A stretch of DNA of 64,000 nt from Profftia sp020342455 (GCF_020342455.1 NZ_CP080506.1:558001-622000), one strand, 5' to 3'. Counted from the first letter of the stretch, positions 10,261-20,139 are shown. Program-made: numbers and translations. Notes: a model not told the origin generated them from the letters alone.

Positions 10261-10611
10261 ATGATAAAAAATACTATTTTTAGCAAAATTATTAGTCATG
10301 AAATCTATGCAGATATTCTATATCAGGATGATCTGGTAACTGCATTTAGAGATATATTACCACAAGCGCCAAAACATATTTTAATTATTCCTAATCAAGT
10401 TATACCTACTATTAATGATGTTAAGCCAGAACATGAAAATATTCTAGGACGTATGATTATTTCAGCGTCAACAATTGCTAAACAAGAAGGAATTTCTAAG
10501 GATGGTTATCGCTTAATTATAAATTGTAATGGTCATGCAGGACAGGAAGTTTATCATATCCATATGCATTTATTAGGGGGTCGTGTATTAGGTCCATTAC
10601 TTGTAAGATAA
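10261..10611 (+). CDS. hinT: HinT, HIT-family purine nucleoside phosphoramidase
   Basis: HinT hydrolyses adenosine 5'-phosphoramidates and aminoacyl adenylates made by side reactions of tRNA synthetases. The 116-residue protein (119 in E. coli) carries the histidine triad HIHMH at 99-103 and the family core AFRDILPQAPKHILIIP. The last few residues are shortened. The Shine-Dalgarno sequence is poor. It lies 205 bases downstream of oppF, not its E. coli neighbour, and is convergent with tyrS. The gap from oppF to hinT shows nothing I can assign. Confidence 0.95.
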   Translation: MIKNTIFSKIISHEIYADILYQDDLVTAFRDILPQAPKHILIIPNQVIPTINDVKPEHENILGRMIISASTIAKQEGISKDGYRLIINCNGHAGQEVYHIHMHLLGGRVLGPLLVR

Positions 10612-10955
10612 TGATATTATAATTTAGTCTTTATCAAAATATTACTATATAATAAAAATTATTGTGAAAAGTACTCTTTATTACTACATATACTTAAAGG
10701 TACCTACTCCCAAATTATTCATTACTATTAAGATTAGTTGGCTTATATCGTATTAGTTAAGTTAATATAACTTTAATATTACTTTAGGATAATCCGGTTT
10801 GGTAATAAATATTTATAAATATAATCATATCATTATACCTATAATAGTAACATACTATTAAGCTAATAGTATATTATTTCTTATTAATTAAATAAGAATA
10901 TATAAACTTAATGTATCTTCACAATTCTTAATTCTTAGTTTAATTGTATGTATAT
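10612..10955. other. Convergent gap between hinT and tyrS with a small hairpin
   Basis: This 344-base stretch separates the two 3' ends. It contains an 8-bp inverted repeat, TACTATTA AGC TAATAGTA (10853-10871), followed on the plus strand by a moderately T-rich stretch; it could act as a weak terminator for hinT, for tyrS or for both. No other gene trace is recognised. Confidence 0.4.
10853..10871. terminator. Weak hairpin between convergent genes
   Basis: A perfect 8-bp stem with a three-base loop lies between the ends of hinT and tyrS. The stem has few G-C pairs and the T tract is interrupted, so terminator function is only suggested by its position. Confidence 0.3.
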
Positions 10956-12233
10956 TTATTTCCAGTATATTAAGCAATAATTTTTTTTACCGCGACATAA
11001 TAAAGTAAAATTGTCAAATAAACGATCTGCATTGCAGAAAGTATATTTTGGATTAGACTGTTTTTCACCATTAATTCTAATTGCATTAGAAGAGATAGTT
11101 TTTCTAGCTTGACTACAAGATGATTGGAGTTTAGAGTAAACTAATGCTCGTTGTAAATCTGTATTGCGTTCTAGGCGTACCATAGGTATACCACTATGGG
11201 CTAGTTGAATAAAATCATCTTCGGTCATTCTTTGGAGATCTCCAAAGAATAAGCTATCAGTAATACGTTTTGCTATAGTCAGTCCCTCTTCACCATGAAC
11301 CATACGAGTAACAGTATTAGCAAGGATATATTGAGCACGTGGTAATATATTTTTATGATGGTCTTTTTCTAAAGCATCAATTTCTTGTAGATCTATAAAA
11401 GTAAAGAATTTTAGAAATTTATATACATCTGAATCTGCAGTGTTTATCCAGAATTGGTAAAATTTATATGGACTTGTTTTATTAGGATCCAACCAAACTG
11501 TGTTATTACCTTCAGTTTTACCGAATTTACTACCATCTGATTTAGTTATTAAAGGAAGTGTTAAACCCCATACTTTTTTTTGGTAAAGACGACGGGTTAA
11601 ATTAATACCTGAAGTTATATTACCCCATTGATCAGAACCACCTATTTGTAGTTCAACATCGTACATCTTATTAAGATTAGCAAAGTCATAACCTTGTAGT
11701 AAGTTATAAGAAAACTCTGTAAAAGAAATACCCACTTCATTCTGATTTAAACGTTGTTTAACTGTTTCTTTTTTAATCATTTGATTAACAGAGAAATGTT
11801 TACCAATATCACGCAAAAATGTCAGTACGTTCATATTTTTAAACCAATCATAGTTATTTACTATAATAGCACTATTTTTTTGGTAATTAAATTCTAAAAA
11901 TTTTGCTATTTGAAAGCTTATTTTTTCTATCCATTCATATACATTTTCCTGGGAATTTAGCTTACGTTCTATTTTTTTAAAAGATGGATCACCTATAAGA
12001 CCAGTTGCACCCCCTATTAAAGCAATAGGTTTGTGGCCTGCTAACTGAAAACGTTTAAGACATAGTAATGGTACTAAGTGTCCCAAATGTAAACTATTAG
12101 CAGTAGGATCAAATCCACAATATAGTATTAATGGCGGTCCCTGTTTTAATCTCTCTGCTAATTCTTTTGAATGTGTTACTTGGGCAATAATACCTCGATC
12201 TTGAAGTTGTTTTATTAGGTTTATATTAGACAT
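10956..12233 (-). CDS. tyrS: Tyrosyl-tRNA synthetase
   Basis: TyrRS charges tRNA-Tyr. I place the start at the ATG at 12233, giving 425 residues (424 in E. coli), because MSNINLIKQL aligns with the E. coli N terminus and GGAG lies ten bases upstream; an in-frame TTG four codons earlier overlaps that site. It shows the class I HIGH-type motif HLGH (49-52), the KMSKS-type loop KFGKT (about 235) and the C-terminal S4 RNA-binding domain beginning near ARKTISSNAIRINGE. Upstream on the same strand lie the remains of pdxH, its E. coli neighbour. Confidence 0.96.
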   Translation of the reverse strand: MSNINLIKQLQDRGIIAQVTHSKELAERLKQGPPLILYCGFDPTANSLHLGHLVPLLCLKRFQLAGHKPIALIGGATGLIGDPSFKKIERKLNSQENVYEWIEKISFQIAKFLEFNYQKNSAIIVNNYDWFKNMNVLTFLRDIGKHFSVNQMIKKETVKQRLNQNEVGISFTEFSYNLLQGYDFANLNKMYDVELQIGGSDQWGNITSGINLTRRLYQKKVWGLTLPLITKSDGSKFGKTEGNNTVWLDPNKTSPYKFYQFWINTADSDVYKFLKFFTFIDLQEIDALEKDHHKNILPRAQYILANTVTRMVHGEEGLTIAKRITDSLFFGDLQRMTEDDFIQLAHSGIPMVRLERNTDLQRALVYSKLQSSCSQARKTISSNAIRINGEKQSNPKYTFCNADRLFDNFTLLCRGKKNYCLIYWK

Positions 12234-12323
12234 TAAATACTCCAATAATTTTATTTATTTTAATATGCTTAATATAATTGTTGTGCTTATTTAATAAAAT
12301 AATTATGTTAATAGATATAATAT

Positions 12324-12980
12324 TTATTGGCATAAATCTATTTTAGAGTGATTCATAAGTCCATTGATTATTTTAATAAAGTATTATATAAGAGAAAATA
12401 CTATTACTAATAGTAAATATTTTCTATTGTTTTTAACAATAATATTAGTTAATAGATAAGTATATAGATTTTATAAATCTATACGTATATTTGAGAAAAA
12501 ATTTTTTCTGAAAACTCTATTTGAAATTGTGATTATTTCTGTAAAACTCATTCCATAATTTTTTATATTTTAAATATAATAGAGGTATTCTATTACTTAG
12601 AATACAAATAATTTTAAAAAATTCATTTGTTATTATTCTATGTAGATTATTAAATAGTATTTAACTAGAATATTAAAATATATGTAAATCTTTTATCTTA
12701 ATCTGATGAGTTGAAGGAGTAGTATTATAAACCTATATAGATAATTTCTAAATAGAGCAAATGACTATTTTAGTCAATATTGCGTTGGGACATACGTTAA
12801 ATAAATATCCTAACAAGATAAATCAATAGAATTAAAGTATTGTTATTGGTATTTTATTAATCTATTTTTAATTAAATGTTTTTATTTTTATTATTTAGAG
12901 GAGAATATATTCATTTATCTGTAATTATTATATATTATTAAAAATAATAGCTTTACTAAAAATTAAATATATTTTTAATA
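12324..12980 (-). pseudogene. pdxH: Relic of pdxH (pyridoxamine/pyridoxine phosphate oxidase)
   Basis: In E. coli pdxH lies immediately upstream of tyrS on the same strand. Here the minus strand carries colinear fragments: about 12745-12780 reads QY and then LFRNY where PdxH has QPYQRIVLLKHY; 12697-12735 reads VYNTTPSTHQIK for VFYTNLGSRKAHQIE; 12324-12350 reads KIDLCQ followed by a stop for the C terminus KIDRLAP. The spacing fits a 218-codon gene ending about 90 bases before tyrS. Many stops and frameshifts are present. Loss would remove the last step to pyridoxal phosphate and imply import of the cofactor. Confidence 0.52.
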
Positions 12981-13411
12981 GTAAGTGAATTGTTTTTTTA
13001 AAAATAAAATTATTTACTAGTAAATTAATAAAATATTATTTTGTTAGATATCATATATATAGATATAGCAACTAAAGAATGATGAATGTTAAATATTTTT
13101 AGTTATTGCATTCTAATTCATTAAAATAATAATAAATACATTATAATATTGCTTCATAATGTTTAATTTACTTTATATTAAAAAAGTTAAATATTTAGTT
13201 ATAAAATAATATTTTCAGTAAAATACAAATAAACAATTAAATATTTTAGTATATCCAACGTTACGATAATAATTACTATAATCTTATACCATTGACAGTA
13301 ATAAGATTATTTTTAAAATCATCTCAATTCATATAAGAATTCTTTCTTAACTGTACTTATTAATTTCTAAAATTTAATTTTTGATAGGAGCAACTGATTT
13401 TATAAAAATAA
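12981..13411. other. Unassigned gap downstream of tuf
   Basis: Very A+T-rich sequence between the presumed 5' end of the pdxH relic and the tuf terminator. I see no gene trace or RNA. Confidence 0.4.
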
Positions 13412-13443
13412 TTAATCAAGGGCTCCTAAATGCCCTTGATTAA
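13412..13443 (-). terminator. Rho-independent terminator of the str operon (after tuf)
   Basis: A perfect 12-bp stem (arms 13412-13423 and 13432-13443, core AATCAAGGGC) with an eight-base loop lies 25 bases beyond the tuf stop. On the minus strand it is followed by a U-rich stretch (TTATTTTTATA). It is by far the most G+C-rich hairpin in this part of the window. Confidence 0.85.
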
Positions 13444-13467
13444 AATTTAATACACTATATATTACAG

Positions 13468-14652
13468 TTAATTAATTACTTTAGCGACAACACCAGCACC
13501 AACAGTATGTCCACCTTCTCTTATTGCAAAACGTAGACCATCATCCATTGCAATTGGGTGGATGAGGGTAACAATCATTTTTATATTATCACCTGGCATC
13601 ACCATTTCCACACCTTCTGGTAGTTCAATAGTACCAGTTACATCAGTAGTACGGAAATAAAACTGTGGACGGTATCCTTTAAAAAATGGAGTATGTCTTC
13701 CTCCTTCATCTTTAGTTAGAATATAAACCTCTGATTCGAATTTAGTGTGTGGTTTTATAGAACCAGGTTTAGATAAAACTTGACCACGTTCAATGTCTTC
13801 ACGCTTAATACCACGCAGAAGAATACCAACATTCTCTCCTGCGCGTCCTTCATCTAGTAGTTTGCGGAACATTTCTACTCCAGTACAAGTAGATTTAACG
13901 GTGTCCTTAATACCTACTATCTCAACTTCTTCCCCAACTTTTATAATACCTCGCTCTACACGTCCAGTTACAACAGTACCACGTCCAGAAATGGAGAATA
14001 CGTCTTCTATTGGTAAAAGAAATGGTTTTTCTATAGCACGTTTTGGTTCTGGAATATAAGAATCTAAAGTATCAGCGAGTTCTGTAATCTTGCTTTCCCA
14101 CTCTATTTCACCTTCTAGTGCTTTTAAGGCAGAACCACGGATAATAGGAGTATTTTCACCAGGAAAGTTATATTGAGAAAGAAGTTCTCTAACTTCCATT
14201 TCTACTAATTCTAACAATTCTTCATCATCAACAATATCACATTTATTCATAAAGACTATAATGTATGGCACGCCAACTTGGCGACCCAACAAGATATGTT
14301 CACGAGTCTGAGGCATGGGGCCATCAGTAGCAGCAACTACCAGTATAGCACCATCCATCTGTGCAGCACCCGTAATCATATTTTTAATATAGTCAGCATG
14401 TCCTGGACAGTCGACGTGTGCATAATGGCGATTCTTAGTATCGTATTCAACATGAGAAGTATTTATTGTTATACCTCTTGCTTTTTCTTCTGGTGCATTA
14501 TCTATTTGATCAAATGCACGTGCTGAACCTCCGTAAGTTTTAGCTAGTACTGTAGTAATTGCAGCTGTTAAGGTAGTTTTTCCATGGTCAACATGGCCTA
14601 TAGTACCTACATTAACATGTGGTTTTTTACGTTCAAATTTTTCTTTAGACAT
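13468..14652 (-). CDS. tuf: Elongation factor Tu
   Basis: EF-Tu carries aminoacyl-tRNA to the ribosome as a GTP complex. The start is the ATG at 14652 (MSKEKFERKKPHVNVG), giving 394 residues as in E. coli, with AAGGAA upstream. The G domain shows GHVDHGKT (19-26), DCPGH and NKCD; domains 2 and 3 follow without lesions. It is the last gene of the leftward operon tusDCB-rpsL-rpsG-fusA-tuf, 56 bases after fusA, and is followed by a strong terminator. Whether a second tuf copy exists cannot be judged from this window. Confidence 0.98.
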   Translation of the reverse strand: MSKEKFERKKPHVNVGTIGHVDHGKTTLTAAITTVLAKTYGGSARAFDQIDNAPEEKARGITINTSHVEYDTKNRHYAHVDCPGHADYIKNMITGAAQMDGAILVVAATDGPMPQTREHILLGRQVGVPYIIVFMNKCDIVDDEELLELVEMEVRELLSQYNFPGENTPIIRGSALKALEGEIEWESKITELADTLDSYIPEPKRAIEKPFLLPIEDVFSISGRGTVVTGRVERGIIKVGEEVEIVGIKDTVKSTCTGVEMFRKLLDEGRAGENVGILLRGIKREDIERGQVLSKPGSIKPHTKFESEVYILTKDEGGRHTPFFKGYRPQFYFRTTDVTGTIELPEGVEMVMPGDNIKMIVTLIHPIAMDDGLRFAIREGGHTVGAGVVAKVIN

Positions 14653-14708
14653 GAATTTATTCCTTGCTCTTATACTTTTCCTATAGAAATACATACAGGA
14701 TCAATATG

Positions 14709-16835
14709 TTAAATTAATGTGGTTTTGCCACGAGATTCAATAACAGCTTGAGCAATACTGTTTGGTGCATCATTATATTTTAAAAACTCCATTGAGTAAG
14801 ATGCACGTCCTTTTGTTAGAGAACGCAATTGAGTTGCATATCCGAACATTTCAGATAATGGTACTTCAGCATGAATAATAACATTAGTTATGCAAGATTC
14901 TTGACCACGTAATATACCACGTCGGCGGCTAAGGTCACCTATAACATCACCAGTATTTTCTTTCGGAGTTTCTACCTCAACAGTCATTATTGGTTCAAGT
15001 AAAACTGGTTTGGCTTTCTTAAAACCATTCTTGAAAGCAATATAAGCAGCCAATTTAAATGCTAATTCGGAGGAGTCAACATCATGGTAAGATCCAAAAT
15101 GTAGACGCACACCGAGATCAACTACCGGATAACCAGCTAGTGGACCAGATTTAAGCTGTTCCTGGATGCCTTTATCAACTGCAGGGATATACTCTCCAGG
15201 AATCACACCACCTTTAATATCGTTAATAAACTCATAACCTTTTGGATTTAAACCAGGTTCCAGGGGGTATATATCTATAACAATATGACCGTACTGACCA
15301 CGACCACCAGACTGTTTTATATGCTTACCTTCTATATCAGTTACTTTGATACGAATAGTTTCACGGTAAGCCACCTGAGGTTTACCTATGTTAGCGTCAA
15401 TATTGAATTCTCTTTTCATACGGTCTACGATAATATCTAGATGAAGCTCACCCATACCTGCAATAATAGTTTGATTAGATTCTTTATCAGTCCATACACG
15501 AAATGAAGGATCTTCCTTAGCCAAACGACTTAGAGCTAAACCCATTTTTTCTTGATCACCTTTAGTTTTCGGTTCTACAGCGATAGATATTACTGGTTCT
15601 GGAAATTCCATTCTTTCTAGAATAATTGGAAAATCTGGATGACATAGTGTATCACCAGTAGTTACGTCCTTTAGACCTATAGCAGCAGCTATATCTCCTG
15701 CGCGAACTTCTTTAATCTCTTCGCGCTTATTTGCATGCATCTGGACGATACGACCAAAACGTTCACGCGCAGATTTCACTGAGTTTAGTACAGTATCTCC
15801 AGAGTGTACTACTCCTGAGTAAATACGAAAAAAAGTTAAGTTACCAACAAAAGGATCAGTAGCAATTTTAAAAGCTAAAGCAGAAAATGGTTCTTCATCA
15901 TTAGCTCTACGCTCAGCGGGGGTATCCTTACCATCATTTAAAATACCGCTAATTGCTGGTACTTCCATAGGAGATGGTAAATAATCTATTACTGCATCCA
16001 GCATTGCTTGTACACCCTTATTTTTAAATGCAGAACCACAGGTTACAAGAATAATTTCATTATTTAAAACGCGCTTACGTAAAGCTTTTTTTATTTCTTT
16101 TTCGGTAAGATCTTCACTGTTTAAGTATTTTTCCATTAACTCTTCTGAAGCTTCTACTGCTGATTCTATTAAGTTATGATGCCATTTTTCAGCTAAAGAT
16201 ATCATATCCATAGGAATTGCTGCATACTTAAAGGTTACTCCCTGATCAGCGTCATTCCATTGTATGGCTTTCATCTTCACTAAGTCAATCACCCCTGTAA
16301 AGTTTTCTTCAGAACCAATTGCTAGTTGTAATGGTACTGGGTTACCACCTAGACGAGTTTTAATTTGATTAATAACTTTAAAAAAATTAGCACCCATACG
16401 GTCCATTTTATTAATAAAAGCTATTCGTGGGACTTTATATTTGTTTGCTTGACGCCATACAGTTTCAGATTGAGGTTGAACACTTCCAACAGCGCAGTAA
16501 ACCATTACTACACCATCAAGAATGCGCATTGAACGTTCTACTTCTATTGTAAAATCAACGTGTCCTGGGGTATCAATGATATTTATACGGTGTGGTTTAA
16601 ATTGTTTAGCCATACCAGACCAAAATGCAGTAGTCGCAGCAGATGTAATGGTAATACCACGTTCCTGTTCTTGTGCCATCCAATCCATAGTAGCAGCACC
16701 GTCATGAACTTCACCTATTTTATGGTTTACACCGGTATAAAAAAGGATACGTTCGGTAGTAGTGGTTTTACCGGCATCTATGTGTGCACTTATACCTATA
16801 TTACGGTAACGGGAAATAGGTGTTGTACGAGCCAT
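14709..16835 (-). CDS. fusA: Elongation factor G
   Basis: EF-G drives GTP-dependent translocation on the ribosome and, with RRF, ribosome recycling. The 708 residues (704 in E. coli) include the P-loop AHIDAGKTTT (17-26), the switch motif RGIT, DTPGHVDFT and NKMDR, followed by domains II-V with EYIPAV and SYSMEF. The ATG at 16835 follows AGAGGAA. It lies in the classical rpsL-rpsG-fusA-tuf order, 96 bases after rpsG. No lesion is seen. Confidence 0.98.
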   Translation of the reverse strand: MARTTPISRYRNIGISAHIDAGKTTTTERILFYTGVNHKIGEVHDGAATMDWMAQEQERGITITSAATTAFWSGMAKQFKPHRINIIDTPGHVDFTIEVERSMRILDGVVMVYCAVGSVQPQSETVWRQANKYKVPRIAFINKMDRMGANFFKVINQIKTRLGGNPVPLQLAIGSEENFTGVIDLVKMKAIQWNDADQGVTFKYAAIPMDMISLAEKWHHNLIESAVEASEELMEKYLNSEDLTEKEIKKALRKRVLNNEIILVTCGSAFKNKGVQAMLDAVIDYLPSPMEVPAISGILNDGKDTPAERRANDEEPFSALAFKIATDPFVGNLTFFRIYSGVVHSGDTVLNSVKSARERFGRIVQMHANKREEIKEVRAGDIAAAIGLKDVTTGDTLCHPDFPIILERMEFPEPVISIAVEPKTKGDQEKMGLALSRLAKEDPSFRVWTDKESNQTIIAGMGELHLDIIVDRMKREFNIDANIGKPQVAYRETIRIKVTDIEGKHIKQSGGRGQYGHIVIDIYPLEPGLNPKGYEFINDIKGGVIPGEYIPAVDKGIQEQLKSGPLAGYPVVDLGVRLHFGSYHDVDSSELAFKLAAYIAFKNGFKKAKPVLLEPIMTVEVETPKENTGDVIGDLSRRRGILRGQESCITNVIIHAEVPLSEMFGYATQLRSLTKGRASYSMEFLKYNDAPNSIAQAVIESRGKTTLI

Positions 16836-16931
16836 TAGATTCCTCTATTACTAGAACTTTTAAATTAAAGTAACCTATATTAGGCCTTCTTTCTTGAGTT
16901 AATAATTTAACTGATAACTTTATAAAAGATA

Positions 16932-17402
16932 TTACCAACGGTAGTGAGCAAACGCTTTGTTAGCTTCAGCCATACGATGAACATCTTCGCGTTTCTTAAC
17001 TGAAGCACCTTTATTTTCTGTAGCATCACAAAGCTCATTGGCTAAGCGAATTGCCATAGATTGATCACCCCTTTTACGAGCACCTTCAACAATCCACCTC
17101 ATTGCTAGGGCATTGCGACGCACTGGACGTACTTCTACTGGTACCTGATAAGTAGAACCACCAACGCGACGAGATTTAACCTCTACTGCTGGACGTACAT
17201 TATCTAATGCTATTTCAAAAGCTTCCAGTTCTTCTTTATTAGAACGTTTTGCTAATGTTTTTAATGCAGTATATACAATTGCTTCTGCGGTTGATTTTTT
17301 TCCATTTACCATGAGAATATTAACAAATTTAGCTAGCAATTCTGATCCAAATTTAGGATCTGGTAGAATTTTACGCTGCCCAATAACGCGACGACGTGGC
17401 AT
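16932..17402 (-). CDS. rpsG: Ribosomal protein S7
   Basis: S7 organises the 3' major (head) domain of 16S rRNA and, in E. coli, represses the str operon by binding the rpsL-rpsG intercistronic region. The 156-residue product matches the short E. coli form; PRRRVIGQRKILPDPKFGS is at the N terminus. GGGAG precedes the ATG. The gap to rpsL is 99 bases and A+T rich; I cannot recognise the E. coli S7 repressor site in it. Confidence 0.97.
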   Translation of the reverse strand: MPRRRVIGQRKILPDPKFGSELLAKFVNILMVNGKKSTAEAIVYTALKTLAKRSNKEELEAFEIALDNVRPAVEVKSRRVGGSTYQVPVEVRPVRRNALAMRWIVEGARKRGDQSMAIRLANELCDATENKGASVKKREDVHRMAEANKAFAHYRW

Positions 17403-17501
17403 AGAAATACTCCCGTTTTAATTTATGTGATTTATAAAAAATTATATTTATCATTTAGCTTAAAGCTTTAAAAGTCTTATTTTTACTTAATATAATACTT
17501 A

Positions 17502-17876
17502 TTAAGTTTTTGTTTTCTTCATTCCGTATTTAGAGCGTGATTGCTTACGGTCTTTAACTCCTGAACAATCTAGAGTACCCCTAATTGTATGATAACGAAC
17601 ACCTGGTAAGTCTTTTACACGCCCCCCCCGAATGAGTACTACGCTATGTTCTTGCAGATTATGACCTTCACCACCAATATATGAAGTCACTTCAAAACCA
17701 TTAGTTAAACGCACACGACAAACCTTACGCAATGCTGAGTTTGGTTTTTTAGGAGTAGTAGTATATACACGAGTACATACGCCACGTTTCTGTGGACAAG
17801 ATTGTAGAGCAGGGACATTGCTTTTAGTAACTTTTCTACATCGTGGTTTACGTACTAATTGGTTGATTGTTGTCAT
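17502..17876 (-). CDS. rpsL: Ribosomal protein S12
   Basis: S12 sits at the decoding centre. All 124 residues align with E. coli S12, including the PNSALRK loop with the lysine pair TPKKPNSA, so the streptomycin-sensitive form is encoded. GGGAG lies upstream of the ATG at 17876. A run of eight G on the coding strand (complement of 17622-17629) encodes RGGR and is kept in frame. It is followed by rpsG and preceded by tusB, as in enterobacteria. Confidence 0.98.
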   Translation of the reverse strand: MTTINQLVRKPRCRKVTKSNVPALQSCPQKRGVCTRVYTTTPKKPNSALRKVCRVRLTNGFEVTSYIGGEGHNLQEHSVVLIRGGRVKDLPGVRYHTIRGTLDCSGVKDRKQSRSKYGMKKTKT

Positions 17877-18016
17877 TTTATGATGCTCCCAGTATTTACT
17901 TTGTTTTTTACTTCTTAAGCAAGTATTATAACTCTTTATAAAGAGTGGTAAAAATTATTAAAGCAGCATTTTATAGGTACTAAATATAGGTGTTAAGAAA
18001 TATAAAAATTGATTGT

Positions 18017-18304
18017 TTACCAATATAACTGTTGCTTATGTTTTACACTTAACTCAACAAATTGATTATAGCTTATAAGTACAATATTAGATGAAAGTCT
18101 TGCACTTAATCCTCTAGCATAAACATCAACTTTAAGTGCATATAAAAATGTCGAAATAGACCTAAGGTTTCTAAGAGAATAGGTATTAACCAATCCACAT
18201 AAAATACCGTCCTGTATTAATATTATAGCATCATTCTTATTCACTATTGCACAAAGAGTTGTAAAATCTGCTTTATTGGGAGATTTACTCATCGTATGTA
18301 ACAT
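18017..18304 (-). CDS. tusB: Sulfur-relay protein TusB
   Basis: TusB is a structural subunit of the TusBCD hexamer, which hands sulfur to TusE and MnmA for 2-thiolation of the wobble uridine in tRNA for Lys, Glu and Gln. I choose the ATG at 18304 (MLHTMSKSP), 95 residues as in E. coli, because GGGAGAG lies at the correct distance; a TTG two codons earlier lies too close to that site. The protein is divergent but keeps the DsrH-like core (IILIQDG, YALKVDVYARGL) and the C terminus VKHKQQLYW. It follows tusC by 18 bases. Confidence 0.9.
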   Translation of the reverse strand: MLHTMSKSPNKADFTTLCAIVNKNDAIILIQDGILCGLVNTYSLRNLRSISTFLYALKVDVYARGLSARLSSNIVLISYNQFVELSVKHKQQLYW

Positions 18305-18322
18305 ATACAACTCTCCCTGAGA

Positions 18323-18682
18323 CTAGAAGGTTAATACAACATCTCGTTGTTCAAGTTTATATCTAATTTGCATGGCAGTAATAACCTTAACTTTAATAAT
18401 CCATTCTTTGAATCCTTGTAGACCTTTTTCATTTATTGATTCTGAACATATATATATTTCTTTTATATCGTATAGTGACATAACTGGAAAAGTAACTATA
18501 TAATTATGGCAAAGAATAATAGTGGGTTTTTGATCTGGTATGAGTTGTAAAATACTATCACTTATAAAAAAAACCTGAATATCCTTGCTAAAGGATGATA
18601 ATGCTAGTAGTGCGTCTAATCCCTCTCTTCCTACGCTTGTTGTATGTGGAGGCTGCGTAAATACAAAAGCTAAACGTTTCAT
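18323..18682 (-). CDS. tusC: Sulfur-relay protein TusC
   Basis: TusC is the DsrF-like subunit of the TusBCD sulfur relay. It has 119 residues, the same as in E. coli. The N-terminal half is well conserved (MKRLAFVFTQPPH, GREGLDALLALSSF); the C-terminal half has diverged but stays open and ends with DVVLTF. It starts ten bases after tusD and is followed closely by tusB, so the three are co-transcribed. Confidence 0.93.
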   Translation of the reverse strand: MKRLAFVFTQPPHTTSVGREGLDALLALSSFSKDIQVFFISDSILQLIPDQKPTIILCHNYIVTFPVMSLYDIKEIYICSESINEKGLQGFKEWIIKVKVITAMQIRYKLEQRDVVLTF

Positions 18683-18692
18683 GCTGATATCT

Positions 18693-19085
18693 TTAAAACT
18701 GAATCACACGATCGCTATTAAGAATCGCTTCAGCTAATGATCCTAGACCACTAAATATAAAACAACTATCTTGTGAATTATAGAACGACAGTTCAGGTTC
18801 ATCAGCTGTATGATGTGATATTACGCCACGACGCAAAGCAGCTGCAATACAAACATTTAAAATTATGTTATTTGCTTGAGCAAGATTTTGCCATTCGCGT
18901 ACTAGATTACATTCATTATTTGCAGTTGATGTGAGTATATTAGCGTTATATACCCCCTCACGATAGAAGAATACACTCATTAAACGATACCCATTAACAA
19001 TAATAGCTTGTGCAAATTGGTAGGCGCTACTAGCTGCCTGAGTGCCGTATGCTGGGCCGGTGACAAGTAGGGAATAAATAAGCAT
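18693..19085 (-). CDS. tusD: Sulfur-relay protein TusD
   Basis: TusD is the catalytic sulfur-accepting subunit of TusBCD. Its 130 residues (128 in E. coli) include VTGPAYGTQAASSAYQFAQ near the N terminus, FFYREGVYNAN and the active cysteine in NVCIAAALRRGV (about residue 80). It is the first intact gene of the leftward tus-str cluster; the decayed yheO lies upstream, as expected from E. coli order. Retention of tusDCB together with tRNA modification genes such as tsaD suggests that selection on codon reading has been strong. Confidence 0.95.
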   Translation of the reverse strand: MLIYSLLVTGPAYGTQAASSAYQFAQAIIVNGYRLMSVFFYREGVYNANILTSTANNECNLVREWQNLAQANNIILNVCIAAALRRGVISHHTADEPELSFYNSQDSCFIFSGLGSLAEAILNSDRVIQF

Positions 19086-19089
19086 TAAT

Positions 19090-19817
19090 GTTCTGTACTC
19101 TGTATGTTATCGCTTTTATATTAGTATAAATATAAATTTTATAATATTTATTAAAAATACTAAACTAGTTATATCTTAACTAAGTAACTTTTGATAATAT
19201 TAAAGACATTATAGATTTATATTTCTTATTAATCATTTATATTGTGTACTGAATAGTAGTAATACTAATTAGTATTGGCTGAATAAATTATATACTTACA
19301 TAGTTTTATTCCAAAAAAAATGATGTGTGATAGAATTTAGATTAATAGATTAAAGTAATATCTCTAGTTTGCTAGAAAAAATCCTCTAAACAGTATAAAA
19401 GATTAAGTGAATGAATTTTATATTCAAAATAATTACATTATTCACTCCATACCTATATCTTATATTATAAGAGATAATTTTATTATAAACACCAATTTAT
19501 AATTTACTGTATTCTAGTAGACGATACTATCGTAATTTATTAATGATCCAAGAAGATTTATAATTTTTATTAACTTACTAAATATTTTTATTGATATTGA
19601 TATATTATACTTCTTATTTTAAGGTTGTATGCATATAATTCTATAATTATTAATTATTAATTATTAATTATTAATAATTAATAATTAATAATTAATAATT
19701 AATAATTAATAATTAACATATGAATACATATCTCTATTTTATTCTAAATTAATAGAGATCATCATTTATTAGATTTATAGATTTTGAGTAATAATATATA
19801 TTAAACTTATTAAACAT
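19090..19817 (-). pseudogene. Probable relic of yheO (DNA-binding regulator)
   Basis: In E. coli yheO (240 codons) precedes tusD. Here a well-formed start remains on the minus strand: AAAAAGGAG followed ten bases later by an ATG at 19817, exactly one yheO length (about 730 bases) upstream of tusD. After about 20 codons the frame is broken. Around 19410-19440 the reading VIIL then NIKF resembles GLLCINMNLDV of YheO. A simple-sequence palindrome (19644-19701) now occupies the position of the CEIVLHSL motif. The case rests mainly on length, start and gene order. Confidence 0.4.
19644..19716. repeat. 58-bp perfect palindrome made of inverted heptamer arrays
   Basis: The left side is about four tandem copies of TTATTAA and the right side about six copies of its reverse complement TTAATAA. 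They meet without a spacer at 19672/19673. Base by base, 19644-19672 pairs perfectly with 19673-19701 (29 bp); the right array continues to 19716. The whole element is A+T only and would readily extrude as a cruciform. It lies inside the presumed yheO relic. Confidence 0.9.
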
Positions 19818-20139
19818 TAAAGACAACTCCTTTTTAACAGTAAACATTGACTGAAGTATTTCTATAAATGTATTAAAGAATATTTTCTATAAAAAATGTT
19901 TTATTATATTGAATATAGGATCAATCTTTTATTGGTATACTTTATTATGCAATATTAATAGATGATCTATATATAACTAAAATTTTATTTATTTTAATTA
20001 TATTTGTATAATAATATTTAACTATTATAAGATTTGTATCTTTTTAGATTAAGCTATATTTTAATAAAATTATAATTAAGAACGGATAACTCTTAGTAAG
20101 GTATGTGTTTATTATTAAGATATTATTATCTTTAATAAA

